A stretch of 64,000 nt of DNA, from assembly GCF_002209565.1 (NCBI RefSeq), contig NZ_NJIH01000003.1, positions 496,001-560,000 on the forward strand, in the 5' to 3' direction. The DNA comes from Candidimonas nitroreducens (GTDB lineage: Bacteria > Pseudomonadota > Gammaproteobacteria > Burkholderiales > Burkholderiaceae_B). Numbering within the stretch: the first letter of the stretch is position 1; each line of letters starts with the position of its first letter. Positions 52,749 through 62,669 of this stretch are shown here, piece after piece. The notes beneath the pieces were generated by a model. That model was not told where the DNA came from and did no database searches. It was given only the letters and a program-made list of their open reading frames with translations. Position numbers and translations under genes: made by a program.

Positions 52749-52997
52749 GCTGACCTCGAAATACGGCGTGTTTCGCCAGGAGATCGGCGTGCGTCAATCC
52801 GCCTGTCTCCGGGGGTAACACAAGGATGGTGAATGGCAGGCTTGTAATAAAGTGAACCTGGAATTACCTGCTCGAATTACTAAAAGACCGCAGAATTATA
52901 GCGAACATGCGACAATCGTGCCTTGATTCGACTTGGGCCAGAAGTGTTTCTGCCCTATGTGGCCGTGTCGTGGCCGCGTCATCTCGTAAACAATTGC

Positions 52998-53825
52998 ATG
53001 AACCATTTGCCCGCCGGTGTGCCGGCCCAGGCGCTGCAAGAGCGCCAGCGCAAGCTGGGTCGCCAGGCCCAGCAGCTTCCCCCCAGCGGCTCGCGCCCCC
53101 TGACCGTTTCAGGGCGTGTATCGGGCTGGATCACCCCCAAGGCTACTCGGGCGCTGGCCGGCCTGCCCGGCGTCAGGGTCGAGGACGAAGCCGTGCATCT
53201 TACGGCCGCCAGCGGCCAGCGCATTATCTTGAAGGCCGTGCTGGAACGCGTGGCCCAGGTGCTGTTCGAGGCGGGCTGCGCGCGCGGCTGGCGCAATGAG
53301 TTGCTGGACGTGGTCGGCGAAGGCCGCCGCCTGTCGGTCATAGAGCGCGCCGCCATGCGGCCCCTGGGTCTGCTGACCCGCGCCGTGCACTTGAACGCCT
53401 GGACGGCTGGCGGCGATATGTGGATCGCCCGCCGCGCCATGACCAAGGCCACCAATCCCGGTATGTGGGATACCTTGGTCGGCGGCCTGGTGGGGGCAGG
53501 CGAAAGCCTGGACGAGTCCCTGCTGCGTGAAAGCAATGAAGAAGCGGGCCTGCTGCCGGCCCAGCTCGAAGCCCGCACGCCGCTGCACATGATCACCCGC
53601 ATGCACCGGCGCCTGCCCGAGGGCTACCAGGTCGAAGACCTGCTGGTCAGCGAATGCGTGCTGCCCGCCACGGCCGCGCCGCGCAATCAGGACGGCGAGG
53701 TCAGCGAGATCCGCACTGCTCCGGCCGAAGAAGTATGGGCCATGGTGCAGGCGGGGGAATTCACGCTCGAGGCCGAGCTGGTCATCGTCGACTGCCTGTG
53801 CCGCCGGCTGGCGGCGGCTTCATAA
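52998..53825 (+). CDS. Nudix hydrolase with DUF4743-like N-terminus
   Basis: A 275-residue protein. The C-terminal half has a complete Nudix box: GGLVGAGESLDESLLRESNE followed by EAGL, giving G-x5-E-x7-RE-x2-EE-x-G. The N-terminal half (about residues 1-125) is the small domain found on thiamine-pyrophosphate and isopentenyl-type Nudix enzymes. It would hydrolyse a nucleoside or organic diphosphate in the cytoplasm. The ATG at 52998 is preferred over the frame start at 52923, whose extra residues look random. Divergent from ctaC. Confidence 0.85.
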   Translation: MNHLPAGVPAQALQERQRKLGRQAQQLPPSGSRPLTVSGRVSGWITPKATRALAGLPGVRVEDEAVHLTAASGQRIILKAVLERVAQVLFEAGCARGWRNELLDVVGEGRRLSVIERAAMRPLGLLTRAVHLNAWTAGGDMWIARRAMTKATNPGMWDTLVGGLVGAGESLDESLLRESNEEAGLLPAQLEARTPLHMITRMHRRLPEGYQVEDLLVSECVLPATAAPRNQDGEVSEIRTAPAEEVWAMVQAGEFTLEAELVIVDCLCRRLAAAS

Positions 53826-53971
53826 GGCCCCGGGCCGGGGCTTGTCTGCCGGCTCTGAACCAGGGCGTGGCGCCCTGTTTGGGCGTCGCATATATCTTTC
53901 ATGTATCCATCTTTCATGTATCCGGTGTGTGGATCCGGCGCCTGCGCGGCGTTGCGCCTGCCCGATTTACA

Positions 53972-54048
53972 TTCATGGCGTAACTGAACGTTCATGGCAT
54001 AACCGGACGCTCATGGCATAGCCTGAACGTTCATGGCATAACCGGACG
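53972..54048. repeat. Four tandem 19-20-bp repeats
   Basis: Units at 53972, 53991, 54010 and 54030 follow TTCATGGCATAACCGGACG; the second and fourth are identical. They lie between convergent genes and have no coding sense. Confidence 0.88.
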
Positions 54049-54071
54049 CGCCGCTGGTTGCGCTAACGGCC

Positions 54072-54296
54072 CTAACGGCCTTGCGCCGAACCCCAGTCTG
54101 TCAAGGCCTGGCGGGCCTCGGGCGCAAGCTGCGCCGCGGCGATTTCGCGCCGGCCTTCGAAGATCATCAGGGCATAGGGCTCGGCCAGCGCGCTGGCCTG
54201 CGGGCACAGCGCCAGCTCGTCGCCGGTCGAGGGCGAGCGGGCGCGCCAATAATTGATGGCCGACTCCAGTTCCGCAAGCGTGTAGGTGGTTTCCAT
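54072..54296 (-). CDS. DUF3717 domain protein
   Basis: A 74-residue protein: TYTLAELESAINYWRARSPS and ELALCPQASALAEPYALMIF are characteristic of this small betaproteobacterial family. No membrane segments; predicted helical and cytoplasmic. Function unknown. It ends close to the tandem repeats at 53972-54048. Confidence 0.82.
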   Translation of the reverse strand: METTYTLAELESAINYWRARSPSTGDELALCPQASALAEPYALMIFEGRREIAAAQLAPEARQALTDWGSAQGR

Positions 54297-54938
54297 GGGC
54301 AGGCCTGGCCTGTGATGTGCGGTTTGAGTACATCACGCCGGGCCTGCGCCCAGCGCGTCGGTATCGTTGATGTCGATATATTAATATTGACCCGAGGTGA
54401 GCAGGATATAGCCCCGGGATGAGCAGGCCAAGCCTGGCCACGCCAGGCCTGAGCCTCGGGTAGCGGGATCGGCCGCCGGTCATTGCTTGCCGGATCGTAC
54501 GCGCCGTTGCGCCGTTGGCTGCCGGCTGCTGACTGCGGCATTACTGTCTACTGCGCTGCGGGCTGCCGTGCTACTGCTTGCTGCGTTACCGGCTGCGTTA
54601 CTGGCTGCCGCGCGCGCTATACCGGCTACTGCGCCGGCGTCTGATTAGACGCTGGGTGAAGTTCAGTTTAAGCTTACGGCAACGCCCGCCGCACGGGGCG
54701 TTCCGGCCGCCGGCCAGCCTTTGATACGGATGCGTACCTCAAAAAGATAACAGCGTTGTTGCACCTTGCCGTACTGCTTGCGCTGTCCGCGGCTTTGGCT
54801 TTGCATCCTGTTCTCTTTTTGAGTGCGAACCTGTATAAGCCGCAACAGGTGGGGTTATGCCTCCGCCGGGCGCACAGGGCAGGCCGGGCCGGTTTCTGCC
54901 TTGCCTAGCAAACAGTATGCGCCGCCCAAGGAGCTGTC
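54297..54938. other. 642-base spacer before the PhaM-like gene
   Basis: No supported gene. It includes a low-complexity stretch rich in CTGC and GGCTGC words (about 54515-54640). An AAGGAG site for the next gene lies at its right end. A minus-strand frame at 54663-54845 is short and unrecognised. Confidence 0.5.
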
Positions 54939-55763
54939 ATGGCCACTCGACAAAATAGCAATCCATTCGTACTGCCCGGTCTGGGCCAGTCCGCCGATCT
55001 CGGGCAGAACCCCCTCATGGCCAGCATGGAAATGATGCGCCAGGCCTGGCAAGGCTTGGCCGGCACCGGGGCACTGGGGCAGTCGGCCCTGGCGGCGTCC
55101 ATGAATCCCGAAGACCTGGATCGCCGCATCGCCGAACTGCAAGTCGTCGAAAACTGGCTGAAGATGAACCTGTCCATGCTGTCCAGCACCATACAGGGGC
55201 TGGAAGTGCAGCGCGCCACCATCGCCACCGTCAAGGCGTTCATGGGCGGCGGCGCGCCCGCCGCCGGCATGGGTGCGGCTGGCATGGGCACGGCCAGTAG
55301 AGGCGGCGCCGGCACGAGCAGTGCGGGCGTGGCCGGCACAGGCTCTTCGGGCGCGGATTCTGCCGCGCAGGCCGGATCCCATGCCGCCGGCGCCTTCGGC
55401 GCCGCCGCGCAAGCGTCGGCCAAGCCGGCCGACAGCGGGGCGGGTTCGGCTGCGGGCTCGGCCGATGGCGCTTCCACCCAAGGTGGTGGCGCAGCGCCCG
55501 GCGCGGGCGCGACCCCCGATGCCATGGATTTGTCCGCCGTGCAGGCCGCCACGCAAGGCTGGTGGGAAATGCTGCAAAAGCAGTTCGACACGCTGGCCGC
55601 GGCCACCGCCGCAACCATGCGGCCCACCGAAGCCAAAGAACAGCCCGCCGCGGGCGCAGCCTCGCAGGCCAAGCCGGCCGGCAAGCGCCCCGCGGCCAAA
55701 AGCGCGCCGCGCAAGCGCGCGGGCGGCGCGGGCAAACCCGGCAAAACGGGCTCCGCGGCATGA
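54939..55763 (+). CDS. PhaM-like polyhydroxyalkanoate granule protein
   Basis: A 274-residue protein. The N-terminal part (MASMEMMRQAWQGL, NPEDLDRRIAELQVVENWLKMNLSMLSSTIQGLEVQRATI) is the conserved helical domain of PhaM, which activates PHA synthase and tethers granules to the nucleoid. A long Gly/Ala/Ser-rich linker follows. The C-terminus is Lys/Pro/Ala-rich (AKPAGKRPAAKSAPRKRAGG), the DNA-binding tail expected of PhaM. A strong AAGGAG site precedes the ATG. No PHA synthase is in the window. Confidence 0.82.
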   Translation: MATRQNSNPFVLPGLGQSADLGQNPLMASMEMMRQAWQGLAGTGALGQSALAASMNPEDLDRRIAELQVVENWLKMNLSMLSSTIQGLEVQRATIATVKAFMGGGAPAAGMGAAGMGTASRGGAGTSSAGVAGTGSSGADSAAQAGSHAAGAFGAAAQASAKPADSGAGSAAGSADGASTQGGGAAPGAGATPDAMDLSAVQAATQGWWEMLQKQFDTLAAATAATMRPTEAKEQPAAGAASQAKPAGKRPAAKSAPRKRAGGAGKPGKTGSAA

Positions 55764-55810
55764 TTCCAGGCCCGCGGCAGCGGGCATTTTCATCTTAACT
55801 CTACCCATTT

Positions 55811-57184
55811 ATGCTGAATATCGTCATACTCGCTGCCGGCCTCGGCAAACGCATGCAGTCCGACTTGCCCAAGGTGCTGCACCAGGTGGCGGGCAAGCCC
55901 ATGCTGGCCCACGTGCTGGACAATGCCCGGCTGCTGCAGCCCGACCGCATCGTGGTGGTCGTCGGCCACGGCGCCGAGCGCGTGCAGCAGACCTTTGCCG
56001 GCCAGGCAGATCTTAGCTTCGCCATGCAGCGCCCGCAGCATGGCACCGGGCACGCCGTGCAACAGGCGGTGCCGCAGCTGCTGGAAGGCGACGGCGGCGC
56101 CGATGCCACCCTGGTTCTGTATGGCGATGTGCCGCTGGTGCAGGCCGAGACCCTGCAGCGCCTGCTGCAGGCGCGCGGCGACGGTGTCGCGGTATTGACG
56201 GAAACCCTGCAAGACCCCACCGGCTACGGCCGCATCGTGCGCGACGCCCAAGGCCGGGTGGTGCGCATCGTCGAGCACAAAGACGCCGGCCCGCAAGAAC
56301 TTGCCCTGCACGAAGTCAACACCGGCATGCTGGCCGCGCCCACCGCGCGTCTCAAAGACTGGCTGGGCCGCATTCGCAACGACAATGCCCAGGGCGAGTA
56401 TTACCTGACCGATGTCGTCGCGCTGGCCGTGCACGACGGCGTGCCCGTCCATGCCGCGCAGCCCGCCGCCACCTGGGAAACCCTGGGCGTCAACAGCCGC
56501 GTGCAGCAGGCCGCGCTCGAGCGCATCTGGCAGGGCGAGCTGGCACGCCGCCAGCTGGAACAGGGCGTGACCCTGGCCGACCCGGCGCGCTTCGATCTGC
56601 GCGGCTCGCTGGCCTGCGGGCGCGACGTCTACATCGACGTGGGCTGTGTGTTCGAAGGCGTGGTGGAGCTGGCCGACGGCGTGCGCATCGGCCCGCATTG
56701 CGTGCTGAAAGACGTACGCATCGGCGCCGGCACGCAGGTCGAGGCCTACAGCCACATCCAGCAGGCCGTGGTCGGCGCGGACGCGCGCATCGGCCCCTAC
56801 GCGCGCCTGCGTCCCGGCGCCGACGTCGGCGACGAAGCGCACGTGGGCAACTTCGTCGAAATCAAGAAGGCCCGCCTGGGCCATGGCTCCAAGGCCAACC
56901 ACCTGTCCTACATCGGCGATGCGCGCATCGGCGCGCGCGTGAACATCGGCGCGGGCACCATTACCTGCAACTACGACGGCGTCAACAAGTTCGAAACCGT
57001 CATCGGCGACGACGCCTTCATCGGCTCCGACACCCAGCTGGTGGCGCCGGTGCAAGTGGGCGAGGGCGCGACCCTGGGCGCCGGCACCACGCTGACGCGC
57101 GATGCGCCGGCGGGCAAGCTGACGGTTTCCCGGGCCAGGCAGCAGACCATCGAGGGCTGGACGCGTCCAGGCAAAAAGTCCTGA
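55811..57184 (+). CDS. glmU: Bifunctional N-acetylglucosamine-1-P uridyltransferase / glucosamine-1-P acetyltransferase
   Basis: A 457-residue enzyme making UDP-GlcNAc for peptidoglycan and LPS. The N-terminal pyrophosphorylase has [30 protein letters not shown] and LYGDVPLV. The C-terminal left-handed beta helix holds the acetyltransferase, with [37 protein letters not shown] and [11 protein letters not shown]. Length fits the family. glmS, which makes its precursor, is 3.6 kb downstream. Confidence 0.97.
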   Translation: MLNIVILAAGLGKRMQSDLPKVLHQVAGKPMLAHVLDNARLLQPDRIVVVVGHGAERVQQTFAGQADLSFAMQRPQHGTGHAVQQAVPQLLEGDGGADATLVLYGDVPLVQAETLQRLLQARGDGVAVLTETLQDPTGYGRIVRDAQGRVVRIVEHKDAGPQELALHEVNTGMLAAPTARLKDWLGRIRNDNAQGEYYLTDVVALAVHDGVPVHAAQPAATWETLGVNSRVQQAALERIWQGELARRQLEQGVTLADPARFDLRGSLACGRDVYIDVGCVFEGVVELADGVRIGPHCVLKDVRIGAGTQVEAYSHIQQAVVGADARIGPYARLRPGADVGDEAHVGNFVEIKKARLGHGSKANHLSYIGDARIGARVNIGAGTITCNYDGVNKFETVIGDDAFIGSDTQLVAPVQVGEGATLGAGTTLTRDAPAGKLTVSRARQQTIEGWTRPGKKS

Positions 57185-57186
57185 CC

Positions 57187-58578
57187 GTGGCGGACTCCAA
57201 AACTTCCGCAAGAAAATCCGCGCCGGCCGCGGACGGCCTGCCGGCGCCGCGGCGCTATTGGGCCGTCATTACGCTGATGTCGGCCATGGCGGTGTCCACG
57301 CTGGATGCGACGGTGGCCAATGTGGCGCTGCCCACCATCGCGCGCGAACTGTCCATAGATCCGGCCGCAGTAGTGTGGGTGGTCATCGCCTACAGCCTGA
57401 TGGTCGTAGTGTCTCTGCTGCCCCTGTCGGCGGTGGCCGAGCGCATCGGCTTCCGGCGCATGTTCGGCCTGGGCATTGCCGTGTTCATGCTTTCTTCGAT
57501 AGCTTGCGCGCTGTCGACCACGCTGACCGGCCTGGTGCTGGGGCGGGTGGTGCAGGGCTTCGGCGCATCCATGCTGATGTGCCTGTTCGGCGGCCTGGTG
57601 CGCAACATCTATCCCTTGCGCAAGCTGGGTTTCGGCATCAGCCTCAATGCCATGGTGGTGGGCATTACTTCGGTGCTCGGGCCGACCATAGGCGCCTTCA
57701 TCCTGACCGTGGCCTCGTGGCCCTGGATCTTCGCCATCAACGTGCCCATCTGCCTGGCGGCCTACCTGGGCATACGCTTTTTGCCCGACGTGCCGCGCAA
57801 CCATGTGCGCTTCGACTGGATCGCCTGCATGCTGAGCGTGGTGGCCTTTGGGCTGGCGATCGTGGGCCTGGACGCCATCGTCAAGTTTCCCTGGCGCGCC
57901 GCCTTGTGCCTGCCGCTGGCCGCGGCGGCGGGCTGGGTCTTGGTGCGCCGTTCGCGCGAGCAGCCGGCCCCCCTGGTTCCCATAGACCTGCTGCGCATCA
58001 AGCCGGTGGCCTTTGCCGTGGCCGCGTCGGGCTTTTCATTTGCCGCGCAGATGGCGTCTTTCGTCTCGCTGCCTTTCTATTTCCAGTCGGTCATGGGGCA
58101 GAACGATACCCAAGTCGGCCTGCTGCTGGGCGTGTGGTCGCTGGCCGTCGCCATCATGGCGCCGCTGGCCGGCGTCATGTCCGACAAATTTCCCGTGGCC
58201 ATACTGTGTGCCATCGGCGCCGGCTGCATGGCCCTGGGCCTGGGCATAACCATTGCGCTGCCGGTGGGCACGGCCTTCGCCTGGATGGCCGCGGCCATGT
58301 TCCTGAGCGGCGTCGGCTTCGGCTTCTTCCAGACCCCCAACAACCGCGCCATGCTGGCCGGCGCGCCGCGCAACCGCAGCGGCGCGGCCGGCGGCATGCA
58401 GGCCACCACCCGCGTGTTCGGTCAGAGTTCCGGCACCGCGCTGGTAGCCATCGCCTTCGCCTCCAGCGTGGCGCACGGCCCGGTGCTGGGGGTAGTGGCG
58501 GCCATCTGCTGCGCGCTCGCGGCGCTGTCGACCAATATCGTGCGGCATATGAATCCGGTCGCGGATCTGGAGTTCTGA
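57187..58578 (+). CDS. MFS transporter, DHA2 (EmrB/QacA) type
   Basis: A 463-residue inner-membrane exporter with fourteen predicted helices. It has the family's motif STLDATVANVALPTIAREL in helix 1, the motif-A-like AERIGFRRMFGLG loop, VLGRVVQGFGASM and LGPTIGAFI. DHA2 members expel drugs, dyes or metabolites using the proton gradient. I start it at the GTG 57187, two bases after the glmU stop, so it is probably cotranscribed with glmU. Substrate unknown. Confidence 0.86.
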   Translation: MADSKTSARKSAPAADGLPAPRRYWAVITLMSAMAVSTLDATVANVALPTIARELSIDPAAVVWVVIAYSLMVVVSLLPLSAVAERIGFRRMFGLGIAVFMLSSIACALSTTLTGLVLGRVVQGFGASMLMCLFGGLVRNIYPLRKLGFGISLNAMVVGITSVLGPTIGAFILTVASWPWIFAINVPICLAAYLGIRFLPDVPRNHVRFDWIACMLSVVAFGLAIVGLDAIVKFPWRAALCLPLAAAAGWVLVRRSREQPAPLVPIDLLRIKPVAFAVAASGFSFAAQMASFVSLPFYFQSVMGQNDTQVGLLLGVWSLAVAIMAPLAGVMSDKFPVAILCAIGAGCMALGLGITIALPVGTAFAWMAAAMFLSGVGFGFFQTPNNRAMLAGAPRNRSGAAGGMQATTRVFGQSSGTALVAIAFASSVAHGPVLGVVAAICCALAALSTNIVRHMNPVADLEF

Positions 58579-58624
58579 AACCGTGTGCGACATGGCCCGG
58601 TTGCATGGCCGGCGTGCTGAAATC

Positions 58625-58800
58625 ATGCACCATATACGCCGCTTGCCAGCCTGGATGTCTGGGCTGCCATGCGCATCCTGTAACTGGCCCTGATCTGAAG
58701 TTCCGGGCCACAATGCGTATCTTGCAACCGAACCAGATCTGGAATACTGAACCCCTATGCGTATCCTGCAGCTGAATCTCGAGCGGGGCTGGCGCGGCGG
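58625..58800. repeat. Diverged 44-bp tandem repeats running into a glycosyltransferase start
   Basis: Units begin ATGC at 58625, 58669, 58713 and 58757, exactly 44 bases apart. The second and third are clearly alike (ATGCG-ATC-TG-AAC at the start, GATCTG in the middle). The fourth begins with the glycosyltransferase start codon. Confidence 0.7.
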
Positions 58801-59821
58801 AGAGCGGCAGGTGCTGCTGACCCTGAGGGAGCTGCGCCGCGCCGGCCACGAGGCCGCGCTGCTGGCGCGCCGCGGCGGCGAACTGGCGTGGCGTGCGCTG
58901 GCCGAGGGCCATACGGTATATGAATGTTCCGGCGCCGCCGGCCTGTGCGCCGCGCTGTTGCGCCATGGGCGCCGCTTCGACATCCTGCATGCGCAGACCG
59001 CCAACACGCTGAGCTGGCTGGCCTTGCTCAAGGCCTGGCTGCGCCGGCCCGTCGTCTTCACGCGTCGTACCGCATTCGAGAAGGGCGGAAGAAGTGCGGC
59101 GAAAACCGTGTGGAAATGGCGCCAGGCCGATGCGCTGGTGGCGATCAGCCAGGCTGCCGCCGCCCAGCCGCGGCGCCTGGGGCTGGCCACCACCATCATT
59201 CCGAGCGCGGTCGAAGCCACGCCCGCCAACCCCGTGCACTGCCATGAATTCGCCGCGCGCCTGAACCTGCGCGGCCGGCGCGTGCTGGCCACCGCGGCCG
59301 CGCTGACCCGCGAAAAAGATCCCTGCACCCTGGTGCGCGCCGTGCACGAATTGGGCAAGCAGCGCGACGACTTCGTATTCGTGCACCTGGGGGCGGAAGG
59401 CGATGCCACCGAGCCCGCGCGCCAGCTGGTCGCCGAGCTCGGCCTGCAGGAACGCTATCTGTTCGCCGGCTTCGAAGCCGCGGTGGAAGACCTGTACGCC
59501 TTGATGGACGTATTCGTGCTGAGTTCGCGCGCCGAAGCCCTGGGCACCAGCGTGCTGGACGCCTTCCTGCGGCGCGTGCCGGTGGTAGCCACCAACGCCG
59601 GCGGCTTGAAGGAAAGCCTGGCCGACGGGCGCGGCCTGTGCTGCGAGGTCGGCGACCACCAGGCCCTGGCGCGCGCCATGGCGCGCCTGCTGGACGACGC
59701 GGCGCTGCGCGCATCCATCATCGACCGGGCCTACGACTACGTCGTGCGCGAACACGACCCGGCCCGCATGGCCGAGCGGTATATCGAGGCTTATAAGAGC
59801 GTGCTGAAGGCTCGAACCTGA
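58757..59821 (+). CDS. Family 4 glycosyltransferase
   Basis: A 354-residue GT-B enzyme. The acceptor-side start MRILQLNLERGWRGGERQVLLTL, HAQTANTLSWLALLKAWL and FTRRTAFEKGG lie in the N-terminal half. The donor-side half has LATAAALTREKDPCTLVRA, FAGFEAAVEDLYALMDVFVL and SRAEALGTSVLDAFLRRVPVVATNAGGLKESL (E-x7-D/E). Resembles enzymes of LPS core or exopolysaccharide synthesis. Its first codons are part of the tandem repeat at 58625-58800. GC-rich like the rest of the backbone, unlike the island enzymes. Confidence 0.88.
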   Translation: MRILQLNLERGWRGGERQVLLTLRELRRAGHEAALLARRGGELAWRALAEGHTVYECSGAAGLCAALLRHGRRFDILHAQTANTLSWLALLKAWLRRPVVFTRRTAFEKGGRSAAKTVWKWRQADALVAISQAAAAQPRRLGLATTIIPSAVEATPANPVHCHEFAARLNLRGRRVLATAAALTREKDPCTLVRAVHELGKQRDDFVFVHLGAEGDATEPARQLVAELGLQERYLFAGFEAAVEDLYALMDVFVLSSRAEALGTSVLDAFLRRVPVVATNAGGLKESLADGRGLCCEVGDHQALARAMARLLDDAALRASIIDRAYDYVVREHDPARMAERYIEAYKSVLKART

Positions 59822-59853
59822 TGCCGCCTGCGGCTTGGCCCTGGGCTGTGGCC

Positions 59854-60339
59854 CTACGCAATATCAATCCGGGTTTCGAACTTCGCGCGATGCACCGAAA
59901 AGAAGGTGCGCACATTGCGCACATTAGCGTGGCTGGTGAACGCCCGGTGAGCCATCGCGTGGTACGCCGGCATATCGGCCACCTGAGCCAGCAGCACAAA
60001 GTCGGGGCCGGGCGACACCCGGTAGCACTGCAAAATCGCGTCCTCGGCCAGCATCGCCGCCTCGAAGCTGTCCAGCTGTTCCGCGCTCTGCACGTCCAGC
60101 GTAATTTCGATGATTGCCGTCAGCGTACTGCCCAGCCTGGCCGGATCCAGAATCGCCACCTGCTTGGCAATGACCCCCGACTCCGTCAACCGCCGCACCC
60201 GCCGCAGGCATGTCGGCGTCGAAGCGTGCACCCGGTGGGCCAGTTCCTGATTGGTCAGCGAACTGTCCACCTGCATCTGCTCCAGTATGCGGCGATCCAG
60301 ATCGTCCAGGTCGACAGGGGCGGGCGGTTTGTTTTGCAT
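59854..60339 (-). CDS. Lrp/AsnC-family regulator
   Basis: A 161-residue regulator. The N-terminal helix-turn-helix (LDRRILEQMQVDSSLTNQELAHRVHASTPTCLRRVRRLTESGVI) is typical Lrp, and the C-terminal RAM domain (AIIEITLDVQ, ILQCYRVSPGPDFVLLAQV, VRNVRTFFSVHRAKFET) binds amino acids. Convergent with the glycosyltransferase. Target genes are not evident in the window. Confidence 0.93.
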   Translation of the reverse strand: MQNKPPAPVDLDDLDRRILEQMQVDSSLTNQELAHRVHASTPTCLRRVRRLTESGVIAKQVAILDPARLGSTLTAIIEITLDVQSAEQLDSFEAAMLAEDAILQCYRVSPGPDFVLLAQVADMPAYHAMAHRAFTSHANVRNVRTFFSVHRAKFETRIDIA

Positions 60340-60822
60340 GAATTTCGTGGCCTTTGTGATTGCCGGTGACAGCTAAGGCCCCAGGCTTGTGTCAATTTCG
60401 GGCTAGGGCACTTTCAGTTCAGGTCTTTACCCCTTTCGAGGCATCGCTTCAGATAAGTGCTGCGGAAAACCCTTAAACATTTGAGCCAAAATTGCTCCAG
60501 GCCCCCGGCTGCTCCGGGCCCGAGGGGCCGAAACGGCTGAAACAGCTGAAGGGGCTGAAAGGGCCGGAGGCTCCTCTTCGCTTATATCTTTGCAGGCCTC
60601 ATTTTCATAATTCTAATTGAGAAAATAAATCAAATATATGAAATTATATTTCAACATATATTTGTAAAGAAATATTATTTCATAGTAAATAAAAATAAGA
60701 AATCAAATTTCTTCAAGCTGTGCCCACAATAGACCCCATTCCAGTTCCGCCTCTGCCTCCATCTGGCGCCGGACTCCCGGCGCATCAATAGGCCCTCGGA
60801 ACCCAACCAGGAGTCCCCCATC
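60340..60822. other. 483-base spacer upstream of glmS
   Basis: No gene. From 60598 to 60718 the sequence is strongly AT-rich, with long A and T runs, in an otherwise GC-rich flank. Before it are repeated GGCTGAAA-like words (60531-60570). A glmS promoter with an upstream AT element is plausible. A ribozyme of the Gram-positive glmS type is not expected and was not seen. Confidence 0.55.
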
Positions 60823-62655
60823 ATGTGCGGCATAGTTGGCGCCGTCGCCCAGCGCGACATCACCCCCATCCTTCTGCAAGGCCTCAAGCGCCTTGAATAC
60901 CGAGGCTACGATTCCTGCGGCGTCGCCGTTTACGCCGACGGCGAACTCAAGCGCGCGCGCAGCACCCAGCGCGTCGCCGAACTCGAGCGCGAAATCCAGG
61001 CCGAGCAGCTCAGCGGCTACACCGGCATCGCCCACACCCGCTGGGCCACCCACGGCGCGCCCGCCACCCACAACGCCCACCCGCACTTCTCCAGCCAGGG
61101 CAAGGGCCCGGCGCGCATCGCCCTGGTGCACAACGGCATCATCGAAAACCACGACGAACTCCGCACCGAACTGCAGGCCGCCGGCTACGTCTTCGAAAGC
61201 CAGACCGACACCGAAGTCATCGCCCACCTCATCAACCACCTGTATGCCGGCGACCTGTTCGAAGCCGTGCAGCAGGCCACGCGCCGCCTGACCGGCGCCT
61301 ACGCCATCGCCGTATTCTGCCGCGACGAACCGCACCGCGTCGTCGGCGCGCGCCACGGCTCGCCCCTGGTCGTCGGCCTGGGCAACAACGAAAACTTCCT
61401 CGCCTCCGACGCCCTGGCCCTGGCCGGCACCACCGACCAGATCGTCTACCTGGAAGACGGCGACGTCGTCGACCTGCAACTGGCCCGCATCTGGGTCGTC
61501 GACGGCCAGGGCCGCCCGGCCGAACGCCCGGCCCACACCGTGCACGTGCATACCGGCGCCGCCGAACTCGGCCCCTATCGCCACTACATGCAAAAAGAAA
61601 TCTTCGAACAGCCGCGCGCCGTCGGCGACACCCTGCTGGACATCGAAAGCATCACCCCCGAACTATTCGGCGATGCCGCCTACAAAATCTTCAAAGACAT
61701 CGACAACGTCCTGGTGCTGGCCTGCGGCACCAGCTACTACGCCGGCCTGACCGCGCGCTACTGGATCGAATCCATCGCCCGCATCCCCGTCAACGTCGAA
61801 ATCGCCAGCGAATACCGCTACCGCGACAGCGTGCCCAACCCGCGCACCCTCGTCGTCACCATCTCGCAGTCCGGCGAAACCGCCGACACCCTGGCCGCCC
61901 TCAAGCACGCACGCAGCCTCGGCATGGAACACACCCTGACCATCTGCAACGTCGCCACCAGCGCCATGGTGCGCGAATGCAAACTGGCCTACATCACCCG
62001 CGCCGGCGTCGAAATCGGCGTGGCCTCTACCAAAGCCTTCACCACCCAGCTCACCGCCTTATTCTTGCTGACCCTGGCGCTGGCCCAGGTCAAGGGCCGC
62101 AGCACCGACGAACAAGAAGCCGAGCACCTCAAGGCACTGCGCCACCTGCCCGTGGCCATCGGCGCCGTGCTGGCGCTGGAACCGCAAATCATGGACTGGG
62201 CCGACCGCTTCGCCAGCAAAGAAAACGCCCTGTTCCTGGGCCGCGGCATGCACTACCCCATCGCCCTGGAAGGCGCGCTCAAGCTCAAGGAAATCAGCTA
62301 CATCCATGCCGAAGCCTATCCCGCCGGCGAACTCAAGCACGGCCCCCTGGCCCTGGTCACCGAGCACATGCCCGTCGTCACCATCGCCCCGCGCGACGAA
62401 CTGCTGGAAAAGCTCAAGTCCAACATGCAGGAAGTCCACGCCCGCGGTGGCGAACTCTACGTCTTCGCCGACGCCGACACCCGCATCGGCAGCAGCGAAG
62501 GCATACACGTCATCCGCATGCCCGAACACTACGGGAAACTGTCGCCGATTCTGCATACGATACCGCTGCAGCTACTGGCGTATCACACGGCGTGTGCAAG
62601 AGGGACGGATGTGGATAAGCCGAGGAATTTGGCGAAAAGTGTGACGGTGGAGTAG
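60823..62655 (+). CDS. glmS: Glutamine-fructose-6-phosphate aminotransferase (isomerizing)
   Basis: A 610-residue enzyme that makes glucosamine 6-phosphate, the first committed step to UDP-GlcNAc. Cys2 ([12 protein letters not shown]) is the N-terminal glutaminase nucleophile; [13 protein letters not shown] and [12 protein letters not shown] complete that domain. Two SIS isomerase domains follow ([55 protein letters not shown]). It ends with the typical [20 protein letters not shown] precedes the ATG. Confidence 0.97.
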   Translation: MCGIVGAVAQRDITPILLQGLKRLEYRGYDSCGVAVYADGELKRARSTQRVAELEREIQAEQLSGYTGIAHTRWATHGAPATHNAHPHFSSQGKGPARIALVHNGIIENHDELRTELQAAGYVFESQTDTEVIAHLINHLYAGDLFEAVQQATRRLTGAYAIAVFCRDEPHRVVGARHGSPLVVGLGNNENFLASDALALAGTTDQIVYLEDGDVVDLQLARIWVVDGQGRPAERPAHTVHVHTGAAELGPYRHYMQKEIFEQPRAVGDTLLDIESITPELFGDAAYKIFKDIDNVLVLACGTSYYAGLTARYWIESIARIPVNVEIASEYRYRDSVPNPRTLVVTISQSGETADTLAALKHARSLGMEHTLTICNVATSAMVRECKLAYITRAGVEIGVASTKAFTTQLTALFLLTLALAQVKGRSTDEQEAEHLKALRHLPVAIGAVLALEPQIMDWADRFASKENALFLGRGMHYPIALEGALKLKEISYIHAEAYPAGELKHGPLALVTEHMPVVTIAPRDELLEKLKSNMQEVHARGGELYVFADADTRIGSSEGIHVIRMPEHYGKLSPILHTIPLQLLAYHTACARGTDVDKPRNLAKSVTVE

Positions 62656-62669
62656 GGGGCGAATAGCTT

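Noticed and set aside
53972-54048. CRISPR array
   Set aside because: Repeats are directly adjacent with no spacers, and no cas gene is in the window. The same applies to the 44-bp repeats at 58625.
60340-60822. glmS ribozyme or riboswitch
   Set aside because: That element belongs mainly to Gram-positive bacteria, and no matching core or pseudoknot could be recognised in this AT-rich spacer.
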